64,000 bases of DNA. Origin: Setophaga petechia. Taxonomy: Eukaryota; Chordata; Aves; Passeriformes; Parulidae. The translations under genes and the position numbers were made by a program. The notes beneath the pieces were generated by a model that saw only the letters and a list, made by a program, of their open reading frames with translations, did no database searches and had not been told where the DNA came from. This document shows, piece after piece, positions 31,646 to 43,600 of this stretch. Position 1 is the stretch's first letter. Each line of letters opens with the position of its first letter. The stretch is from NCBI GenBank assembly GCA_024362935.1, contig JANCRA010000060.1, positions 1,180,501-1,244,500 on the forward strand. The letters run 5' to 3'.

Positions 31646-34600
31646 CTGCAAGAGAAAACAAACGTGGGACTCAGACAAGGAGGCAGCTCCTGGAGCCAAG
31701 ACACAGTCACTCAGGTACGTGTCACTGGGTAAGCACAGAAAGAGCTGTACCCTTCGGAAGAAAACTCACTCTTCGCTGCCAAAATTAAGTCTCTGCACGT
31801 CTAAAGCAAGATGTTTAAGGCCCAATTTCAAAAGGTCCAAGGTGAGAAAATGCCAGCAGTGTAACTGATCCTCTGCAAGTGCAGCCACGGCCAGTGTCTG
31901 TGCAAACCAAGGCAGCTGTGGCATGGATGACCTTTTGAAAGTTAGTCTCATCACTCTAGGAAACCACAGAGCTAAAGTCATGCAACAATCAACAAAATAC
32001 AAATGCAAGGTGGAAACCCATAGCACGCACGGTACAATGATCAGCCCACCCACAGCAGGACATGCTGAGACAGAGCAAAGCACCCGGAGAACAATTCCAC
32101 TCAGCACACAGACCGGGGCCGAGGTGGATGCACGGTTGGAGGTACCTGACTCAGTGCTTAGGTGGCTGAGCTGCACATAAGGGACTGGAAACAACATGAG
32201 ACAAGGAAAGGGATGAATACAGGAAAGAACCCATTAGTTGCGGTGTGTTACTAGTGGCTGCACTACTCCTGGGACCCCCAGCTACCTTTCCGTCCATTCC
32301 CAGCTCGTACACTGCACTGAAAGCTCCCAAGATTTGTAAGAACAGCTGCTAATAAGCATCCCAGGGAGACGCCAAGCTCACTAAAAACCCATCAGGGCCA
32401 AATCTCTTCAATGCCTTTAGCTGAAAATCACACTGTACCTGGTGACAGCAACTCCCCACTGCACACCCCACATCTTCTCACCGGAAATATGGTTTCCCCA
32501 GGGTATACTGTGTAACTCCAGATACGGGACAGAAATTAATGTCTTTGGGATGACAGATTCCTGCTGCAAGTCTCCTTCAAGGCTGTTACCTTCCACCTGC
32601 AGTGTCAGCAGAAGTACATCCAGCTGCTTCAGCTCATGTACACAAGGCAGAAGAACAGCTGTTGGAAAACTGGTTTCTGTATTTCTAGCAGTGCCCAGCT
32701 GTGTTTTGCTTCTACCTTGTTCTCCCCAAGAGAACTAACCACACTCCACAGTGTCCCACAGTCTTGCCCATGAAAGCTGGGAAAACTATTCTGGGACCAG
32801 CTACTAATTCTGCAAGGAGAAAATTGGCCTGTCCTTCTCCAGTGCTGTATGTCCTATTGACAAGAGAGCTGATCCCCACCAAAGTGCTGCTGAAGTGCTG
32901 CTCCCCCTTGCTCTGAAAACAGCAGTTGCTGTCTTTATTAACTCCAGGAATACAAGAGACATGAACATTGAAACACTCTCAGTGAGGCTGAGGGACCCTC
33001 CTCACACAGCATCTTCCTCTGCAGGATCAGGTTCCTTTGGCCAACATTAGAGAAAATGACTGTCCTACATGTGAGTGTTACCTGCAGAGCCCTCAGGAAA
33101 AGGACAGGTTCTGCTACGCCTGACCATGATCTGGCAAAGTTGTGAAGAGACCACTGCAAGTGTCCCAGTTCTTACAGTGGCCATGCTCAGTGGTAAGCCA
33201 GTCACACAAACCAGCCCCTTCCCCAACTCCAGCTTTTGAAGGCTCGTCATCCACAAAAGGGAACTCCTGACCTCAGTAGGCAAGAAAAAGCTGCTGTAGT
33301 GCACTGAGAAGCCCTTCTCCTGATGTTCCTGAGTAGTAAAGCCCTTTTTGGAAATAAAGAAGAAGTCCTTCTTCCTCTGATTCCTCAGGAACACCAAGGG
33401 CAGGGAGCTGAGCAGCTGTTAGTCTGACACACTCAAGTGACAATATCTTCTGCCTCCAAGCATGGTGAGGAAGCTATAGGGCAGGACATGCACTGGTGCA
33501 AAGCACAGCTCTCTCTGGGCTCCCTGGGTCTCTCAGAAGTCACCCAGGAACCTGTTCTGCCATTAGAGGGATTTGCTGTGGAGCATTGCTTAACCCTGGT
33601 GAGTCTGAGAGAAACAAGAACATCTGAGGAGAAACGGGGGAGCTCTCATACTTGGACTAGTCATGGGGCTGCACTGCTCCCTCCTTCCCCTTTGGAGAAG
33701 GTATGCAGAGATTTGCTGTTCTTGGGAACGCATTTTTCTGGATTGGCACAAAGACAGACTTAAAAGGTTTTACCAACACCAGCAACCAGAAAGGAGTCAC
33801 CAACACATCAGGGAACAACACTGGCTTGCTAAGGCATGTCAGCACACTAGCTGATTTTCCAGCATGGATGGATCTCCTGGCAACCACACTAGTTCAGGGG
33901 TAGGAACACAAATGCCAGTGGGTTCAGACGGACCAGAAAGCTTGAGTTCCCTTCATGACAACCCTGCTCCAAACCACAAAATTGTGTTTGCCACTTACTG
34001 TAGCCCATTCCCTGCACAAAGTACTTGAAGGCTTCGGTCAGCTTGCCAGGCTGTGGAAACAGAGAGAGTGGCTTTAGTGCAAGCAGAACAAAGGGTTCTT
34101 CTGCCCTCAAATGCCATGGGAGAGCCAAGGTGTGTCTCACCTGAACCACCTGAGGCAAGCCCCCGCAGTCGGCCATCTGCAGCAGGAAACAAAAGGCAGG
34201 TTGAGCTGTCTTGCCCAGGAGGACAACCCCAAACCAAGGCAGCACCACCCACCAGGCTGAGAGCACCACACTGCAGTTTCCACCACCTCACCCCTACAAC
34301 CAGAGCAAGGCGAAGGTGATACACCTTCAGGGACCTGCTGCTGAGGGAACCCTGCACCTTGGAGGCCGTGTCACCAAGTGACCTCAGGTCACAGTCCAGG
34401 GGCCCAGGACCTTCCCAGCCACCTCTGCCCCAGCCACTCTGCCCAAACCTGTCCCTTTGCCCTCCCACACAGCCGCTGTCGGGCACATTGCGGGGCCACA
34501 GGTGAGGGTGGAAAGGACCAGTACAAAGCTTGGGAAAAGGGTGTTGTTGCTGCAGAGAGCAGGGTGGAGGCAGGGCATCTCTGTTAACTCTCACAGGTCT

Positions 34601-37600
34601 TCCTGGCCCGTTGAAGGTGGCCATAAAGCAGGGATTGGGGGACTCCCTGACAAACTCTTCCCTCTCAAGCCCTCTCCATGGAGGAGAGAGCACAGCTCTG
34701 AATGACTGTCCAAAAACTTCTCAAAGCCAAATGTATGGAAAGGAAAAACCTAAGTGGAGCTGAGCAAAAATAGTGTCTTTATGCTGGCCAGAATGATTCT
34801 GGAGTGGCACTTGCCTTCAGAAGGGTAGTTTTGGTTGGGTCAAGACGGGAATTGCATTCAACCTAGAAAAAAGGAGAGAGGGACATGGTGTCACACAGAA
34901 GATGCGAAGACTCAGATGTAAAATGTGGAGTAGCTGCACCAGAAGCAGTGGCTGTCTTCAGCAATGGTCGCTTCTCTGGAGCCAGGAAGGAGCAAGCAAG
35001 AAAGCAGAGATCATGTAAGAAGTGAACAATGAATAAAAGATCCAGGGAAGAAAGACAGGTGTTCCATCTAAGGGACCTTGTGATGACAGGTCATGACTTC
35101 AACTGAAATCATCCCCGAGTTTGGAGATGCACTATAAAACCCTGGAGCACCTTCTGTGCTCTGACAGCAAGACTGGGAGGGAAGGAGACTTCTGTGCAAT
35201 GCAGCATAAGGGAGGTCACTCAGTCCCCTGGCCAGACAAGGAGGTCACGACCACGTCTTCTCTGTAAGACTGCTGCAAAAAGAGAATAGGCAGAGACTCT
35301 ATAGGAAAAGCAACCACAGTAGAGGAGGTTATTCTGGGCAGGGAACCTGGGCAGCCAGACAGGCACACTAATATGCAGAAGACCCTATCCTGTACTGTAC
35401 TGTGGCCAGTAAGCAATGGGAATCTTCAAGGATAGAATCCTAGAAAAGCCAAAACTTGCAGACTTAATTTCAGACTTCCAGATCAAATAGACCAAGGCAA
35501 CAGGCCATTGCCAGAAAATGTTCTCCATGCATGGCTCCCTGCATGGTTCAAGTTACTGCTTCAGGAGACTCCTATACTCTTCCACAGTTTTAGACTGCTG
35601 CTTTTGTTCACAACCTCCTGGTCTCCCCCACAATCCCTGGCTGACAGGGAGGAGCAACATCTATCACAACCACACTACCCTGTGCCATGCTCTGCTGTGC
35701 TGGGAGGGAAGTGGGTTATGGGTGTCTGCAGAGGACAGAGCTCCCAAGTGCTGCCTTCCTGGTGATGCACTACTCCAAGAGAGCTCTACCACAAGAACTG
35801 GACTCGCACTCAGTTATTTTTAATCCCCAGGTAGCCCCAGAGTAACAGCAAAACAACAGCAATTCAAGACTGGAAGCAAACTGCAGGCAGCAGCCTGGCA
35901 AAGCTCAGGGAAGGATGCATGATCCCAAGCAGGGTCCTTTGCATCACCTGTTGAGCAGGGTGCTCATTCAGATTCTGCCATCCTCACCTTGGAGCTGCCC
36001 TGAGAGCCATTCAGGGCCCCTGAGCCTTGGCTCTCCCATGAGTAGCTGGAGGACTGAAAAAGAACTTGGGACAAAGAGCCACTGTCTGTAATTCTGAGCA
36101 AGGTGAAAGCACTGCAGGGTTGCTAAGTGACTTGTGGGGCTAATGTCACAAGAGGAAAGAGTTCATGGATACATACCACTGCTTCCACAGCAGGTGAGTT
36201 GTCACCAACAACAAGCAAGGCAGGGCACCTGGTCAAAAGCCAAAACAGAGATGTTACTCCAAATGCATCAAAATGGTTTCTGAGAAGGTTGAGCTTTGTA
36301 AATCAACACCCTCATGAAAGGCTCAGCAAAAAAAAAAAAAGGCTCAGCAAAATCCCTGCCTGCCATCACCTTGGCATTCTGTTGTACCAAAAAATTGTCC
36401 AGGGCTTGCAGATGCACCCAGACTGTCCTCTCCATCCACACCAACTGTCACTGCTGTTGCACACATGTGCCTCTGACCCTGCCTTCTGGCGTAATTCAAT
36501 GTGTTCTTAATGAGAGGACTTCCAGACACCTCTGTCCCATTGCAGCTGACAGTCCTGTACAACAGCCTGGAACTGTCTTGGACAGTCTTCCCAGTGCTTG
36601 AGCTTGGTGCAGTTCTTGCTGAGAAGCAACATCATCTTTTCTGCTGAAGAGACTGCAGAGTCAGCAATTGAGATAGGCTGATTCAGACAACTTACTTGAG
36701 TGTTTTTGCAGTCATTTCATTGACACCAACAACTGGTCTCTCAATTTCTAGATCTTTACGACTGAAAGACAAAACAGAACAATTCTTCATTAATCTGCTG
36801 AGGAAACTGATTATCATGAGGGCACACAAAATCCAACTATGAGTGCTGGCTCCAGCATCCAGGCAACTCTGTGCATCATGCCCCGACCAGGAGCCCCAGC
36901 AGTCATCCCCAGACAACAGGATTCATCCTCTCATGGCATTGCTGTGTGCCCAGAGATGAGCTACTGAGGTGTGACAGCACCTGCGGGCAGACACAAGGCC
37001 TAGGCTTGGCTCAGGGTAACAGCTGAAAACTAGGCTTAGGACAAAGGTTCCCCTGATACAATACCCAGTAGGATAATACATATGGCAGCAAATTTACTGA
37101 GCTAAGGGGAAGCTACGGGAGCTGTCTGTCGGGCAAAAAGGTATCTGATACCTGTTGTATGAGGTGAGGAACAGCTGAAGGTTATCTTGGTTAATGTCCT
37201 GCGCAATATGAAGCCTGTATGTTTGGATCAAGTCTAGATTTGCCTGCAGTTCCTCCTGTGCAAAAGTAGAAGAATTGAAGAACAGGAAACACTTTTCACA
37301 AGTAAAGAAGCAACAGTCATAAAAATGCCAAAGCATTAAAGCACGTCCACACACATCATTCTCTGTGAACAGTGACACAGAGGGCAGCAACTCCACACTG
37401 CATAAGGATCCCAGAGACAGGAGGTGTTCATGTGATGTGCTGGTACATGCCATGCTTTGCTAATGTGACTACACTTTACAACTGCCAGTGCACAAGCTGT
37501 TGCCAGAATACAAGTATCCTGAGATGGGATTAGTCAACTCCCAAGCCTCAGTAATGCTTACACAGATACAAATCACTCTGTGTTTGGCAGGTCTTCCACT

Positions 37601-40600
37601 TACGCTTAATGTTTAAGAAGCAAAGTACGTAATAATACTAATAAACGTGATGAAGTAAAAAAATACTTAAGCTGTAAGACTGTGACCAGGGGAAAGTTCA
37701 ACTCCAGCAGCCAGTTCTAAGAAGAAACTACATTCTGAGAGAGCCAGAGAGAACAGGGAATGTGAGGAAGCACTACATACAATGAAGGGGCTTGACAGTG
37801 GGAAGAGAGCAGGATGTGCACAGGAGGAAGTGGTGCTGGAGAAGGAAGCATTCCTTTCAGTGCTGATGTGTTGTTGCAAGAAGACTCCAGGTCAGGAACT
37901 GATCTGCTGTGTGGCATATACAGTGTGCACAAGGCACTATCCCTGTCATTGCCCAGTAAGCTTGCTGGTTGACAGCCAGCTAATCCCAAACAGAAGGCAT
38001 TGCTGTATTCAAAGTTTTCAGGAGGGGCTGGTTTGCCTCTGCTGAAACTGAAGGGTAAAATGAAGAGCAGAATGCAGCAGTTCAACATCTGGACAGATAC
38101 AAGATCCCACTGCCAACTCCCAGCTGGCCTGTGCTCTACCCACAGTCCAAAGGCTTCCATGCTGGCTAGAAAACTGGCTGCCACTTGTTTCTGTGGACAG
38201 TGTCCCAGGCACCACAAAGGAGTTCTATCACCAGTGCATGGGCTGGAGACAGTGAGGGCAAGAGTGAGGATGGGTATGCCCCCCAGCACGCCAACCCCAA
38301 TGTGAGCTTGACACACAGAGAAAATGGTATTACCTGTGGCAACCCTTGTGTGATGGTCCACAACAATTTGGGAGCAGACACATACAGAAGTTATAGCTCC
38401 ATGCACAGTTGCACAGGCAACATTAGCATCTGCTGGGTACTTACATGGCCAAAATGATGTGCCAAGACAATATCCACTATGTTGGTTGTCCAGCCTGAAA
38501 ACTGAAGAGTGACCATGAATGAGGAGGAGAGTAACAGGAAAATGCAGTTTCATCACACATTGCAAAACAGCTACTCAGACTAAAGGAAACAATGAAGAAA
38601 CTATTAATATTAAATAAGAAGCAAATGCCTGAAGCTTGGGATGGACATGCAAAGCTTCAAAGAAACTGTATACACAACATAGTTCTCCAAAAAACCCGAA
38701 ACCTTAAATAACTTCAAGGGACCAGAATAAGAGAATAATTAAGAGATTCATTCAATATCAATCAAATTAAGCCTGCAAGCAGAGGAATCAGAGGAAAGCT
38801 GAGTGATCCAAGCAGTTTATCTGCATTTCTCATTCACATGATCACACCCAACCATGCTCCTCTGGCAGAGACCATACTATATCCAAACTTAGAATGCAGC
38901 AGGGACAAGAAATGAAATTGTACAGTTTTCCCCAGAAATGGAAAATATCCTGTATTCTGTCCTTTTTTTATTTTTTACTCTATGCACTGTTCATTTAGGT
39001 GCTGTGGAGAGCACATGTGTGGGAAAGCAGAATCTCACCTTGGATGCTGCCCAGTCAATCCACCCCTTTGCACATGGATCAACATTAATAAGAACAAGTC
39101 CCTCCACCAGGTCAGGGTGGCTGAGCTGTGGGGAGAGAGCAGAGGCACACTCAGAAGGATGATTCAGTCCATCCAGTGGTCAACAGCTGGTGCAGCAGCT
39201 GGAAAGCTTCTTGCAAAAGGTGCAAGACAAACTAGGGAGCTCCTCTGTGCCGGGTAGCCAGTGGCTCCCAGCAAGACCAGACCTGACTCATATGTGGCAA
39301 TGAGGTACTCCACAGCACCTATAGACTCAGCAGTGCCTTCTGGGGACCTGTGTGCCTGGCATAGCTGCAGGTCCTGCTCAGGCCCTGTGTGTTACAGGGA
39401 TCAGCAACCTTCTTTGCTCCAATCCAGCATCTCGGTGAAGAACCTTGACAAGCTACTGTGCCTGAAGAGCACCTCATTCTCCTCAAGGAAGAGGCAGATT
39501 TCCCAGTGGAAATGGGACAAACAGCAGGGGAGTTAGTGCTGAGCCCCACCAAGCCCCTGTAGTAGGGAAAGCTTGAGCTACAGGGGCACTCTCCCCCCAG
39601 GCAGCACCCCTGCTGCCCCCCCACCCTGCAGACACCCCTTCCCCTGCTCCATCCAGCAACCCAAAACCCTCCAGTGTGCCTCGGGCTGTACCTGTACCTG
39701 GGCTGCACAGGTACGAAGCACTTATGAGAACTGCTTGCAAATACAAACTCAGAAATCAGAGGCAACCAGCCTCTGCTGAGTTCTGGGCTCACTCCAAGGC
39801 AGCTCTCCTGCTCTGTTGCACTGATGTGAAGGAGAAGGAAACATCTCTGTCCTCAGCAAGAAACTGCCCGCAGCCCAGGGAGTGTGTCAAGGGCACACTT
39901 GTGGCACTTCGTTGAGGACTAAGGCTGATTTGCACAAACTCCTCTTTTCAGCAAGGCTGAAAACTATCCAAGATACAGAAGGCAAAGAACAGTGAAACAC
40001 CAATGCCTCACACTGCCCCAGCTCAATCCTGACTGTAGGGAATGGGAAACAGAGAACTTTGTGTAAGGAGAGGCAGCTGCCCAGCACAATGGCTTGAAGA
40101 AATTATAGTGGCCTAAACAACTGGCAACTCTCTGCACACAACAACCTGAAGGAAATTTAACTGAAAATGTCAGATTTCCTGGGATTTTTTAGCAGTAACT
40201 CTGAAAGACTCAGGTGAATTCCCGATAAATTCCTGTATTGTACTAAACAATACACACTGATTTCACATGAACACTACACTAGAGAGAAATGTGTAAGAGG
40301 GCATTGAAATAGAAGCAGCTCTCTTGTGTAAGGGTGGAGCAAAATCTGCTTCCTTCCAGTGACAAAGCACATTCCACATCAACACCAGTTTGGAGCACAT
40401 CACCACATCCATTCTTTGGTGCCACAAACAGTGGACACAGCACACAGTAGTGCAGCCGGTCTCTGAGAAGATTTAAGACTGACTATTACTAGCACTCAGG
40501 ATAGGCTCTGCTGACTCAAAGGCATCACATTACAATGTTTCCATGCCTGGCACAGTTTCAGAATAACCCTGACTGCTCCAACACAACCATCTGGATGGAG

Positions 40601-43600
40601 GTAGCTCTCCCATGGCTCCCTGCAGCCCTCCTGTAATTACTGAATGTTACTTTGCCCGTGCCCCACAACGATGACCACAGCCCACATGAGTCACAAGCAG
40701 TGAAGAGATACTTACTGCACACCTGCTGAGGACATAAGCACCAGCGCCTAGGCCAATCCCAATGAAGCTTTTCAGGCTGAAATACAGGCATTTCACAGTC
40801 AGCACAACTAACTTAGCTCAGCTGAAGCATCCCTAGAGGCAAAGCCTTTCCCCTCTGTATCCAGCTGTGCACTTATGGTTTGTTTTCAAAACAATGCAGC
40901 AATAATGCAGCAGCCATAAATTGCTTCATGTAGCAGACGTCCCCAGCATAAAACTAGAGAGGGTCCCACTGGCTAGTAGATACTTGTGCCTCTTGGGACA
41001 CCTCAGTGAGCATATCAGTCATGGCAAGCAGAGACAGAAGTAGGTGCTGGAATAGAGGTATCCAGCTGCCTCACCCCATTTCCTTTCAGAGACTTACTTT
41101 AGATGTGTCAGAACAGCAGGTAACATTTCAGCCAGTTCATCCATACTGGGATACTGGTACCTGAAAAGCAAGGGAGCACCTCCAAATACAGCCTGACAGA
41201 GGTTACCTTCCAGTTCCACTCAAGGCAGGAGGGACAAAGAACGTCTGGCAGACGTGCACAGGTTATTAATGTGCAACAATACTGTATGTTTCAGCTGACT
41301 GTGTGGATCCCATCCCTCAGAGCAAGACTAACACAGAGCTGTGGTCCTTTGGGCAGTCATACTTCTGTGGCAAGATGGACAGATGAAATGCCAGCTTGAC
41401 TGCAGTGTGCTGGGTTCATGTTCAAGTCAGGAAGGTGGTACCAGACTTAGCTCTAGTGAGGGCCTTACCCATGTCTTAGTAATTGGAGAGTTCTCTGAAT
41501 GACCCCTGGGAAGCTTCTTCATCTTGCCATTTCCTCTGCTGTTGGCATCTGCTTACCACTACACTCAGCCTGGCAGTCCCAGCTGGCTTAAACTGGGTGC
41601 TACCTCAGTCCAGACTGAACAACATGGGTGACTGCAGAGCTCTTACCCAGATGGGAATGGGGGGGCTCCTTCCTGTTGGCCTGGTGCATCCACATGGCAC
41701 ACAGCAAAATGATGGGTGATCTCTTGCATGTCTTCAAAGTTAAAGAATGCATTAAAACAGGATTTGTCTGAAACAGCAACAAGAAGAAATTAGACACTTC
41801 TTTAAGTTTTACTGCAAGCCACCCTCCAAACACCACAGCACACACCTGCAGGAGCTCAAGCCCCCACTGAGACCACAGGGCAGTGGGTGCTGGATGGTGT
41901 ACGTGCTGTGCCTCTGCACAAAACTGCGATGCAGCAGTGAGTCTCAGCAATGGAATTACCATGACCGGAGGGCAGGCAGACAAACAATAGTCAGCCTGCA
42001 ATGTCCCGGAAAGCAGGGCCTCACAGCACCTGGGTACTTAAAGCACTCACAGAGAAGTACCTGTGTGAAGGTAACAGTACATTTTGGGTGGGAAGATGTC
42101 AAAAGAGCAACTGCGCCCACCAGAACATTACACTACTGCTGCAGCCATGTAGAAGAGACTTGTTCACCTGCCCAGCACCCATGGAATGGATGCCCTATCA
42201 CACAGTGCAGCAAGTCAGATAGAGCACTACCGTGTGTTGGGTGGACCTATTTCCATCTTTCCACCTTGGCCCTACCTTTCAAGGGCTGTTAGAATGGACA
42301 GAGGCACGCCATGTGCTCTCTCTCCTGCAGACCTTTATCTTTTCACCTTGGAATGACCTCATCTCAGCTCCATACCAGGCCTGCTACTCCCCATGCTCAA
42401 AAGCAAATACCACAAATAATCACTTTTTCAGGGTCCTGGCAATGCAAGGGCTTACGGTTGAGGCCAATGTCATGGTATGTGAGGATGACAGGTCTGTTCC
42501 CCTTGGGTGTGCCCCGCATGGTGACATGAACCACTCCGAAAGCTGTCTCAATGTCATGTTCCTGCAGAGAGAGAAGAAGGAGCCCCAGTGTTACATGTGC
42601 TGCCTTCACAGGGAACCCTAACTGAGGGCCAGCAGCAAGGGCCTCATTCCCATGTTAACACTGCTCTCCTACCCACAGCACAGCTCTTGAAATCACAGAA
42701 TGGTTTGGGTTGGAAGGGACCTTAAACACCATCTCATTCCACCTCCTGGCCACATGCAGGTACACTGTCCACTGTATCAGGTGGACAGTAGATCCAAAAT
42801 CCACCCAACCTGGCCAATTCGCAATCCTGTCAAACCTTTGTATCCAATCTGTGTTCAAGCACTGCCCAAAGCAGCTTGTTTTTGTACAGATATGCAAGTG
42901 GTATGAGGCTGCATCTTCTCATGATGAAGATCTCCAGGATATCTATGGACTTTGGAAAAGCTGTGGAGATGTCAGGAAAGCTGGATACACAATATCACTT
43001 GTAGATCCCTTCTCTTATCTACAGAAATCAATGGAGAGACATGCTCTTACAGTAACTATAAAAAGCACCAATTCTTTTCTTGATATTAAGAAAATGCCTG
43101 CTTAGGAAAAAGCCACACGGTTCAGCTTGAAGACGGGACATTACAACCTCCGAAATATGTTTTACTGGTTTACATAAAGTATATGAAATAGTTTTTTTTT
43201 AAACAGTAACTTTGAACAACCTGAAAGTCATTAAATCAAATACAGGACTGGTGAAAGTACCTGCCTTGCAGCACATCAGAAATCCACCTCACCCACTTTC
43301 TGGGCACTCTTGAGAGCTGGTTGTGGGGCAGACTGATTTAGTTCTTGCAGTGCAAGACCTTCCTTCACCCAGCTGTGCTTCTTTTGAAGGACTCCAGAGC
43401 CCTCTCTTCCCTTGCTCCAGGAGTGTGGCAACAGGAGGACACTGGCCCAGCCAAATCACATGAGGTAGCCTGAAACCTTCTCGAGACTTGTGTTTGAAGG
43501 ATAACAAGACACCCCTGTCTGTCCTTGTCCTCAGAATGGGGCCAGGTTTTGCCTGCATGCAGCTGTTGCATTGTGCATGTACAGAAGCTGGAGTACTTAT

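Noticed and set aside
40717..40723. Donor GTGTGC for NDRG3 exon 6
   Set aside because: It leaves the next exon out of frame; the GTAAGT seven bases further on restores phase and the expected residues.
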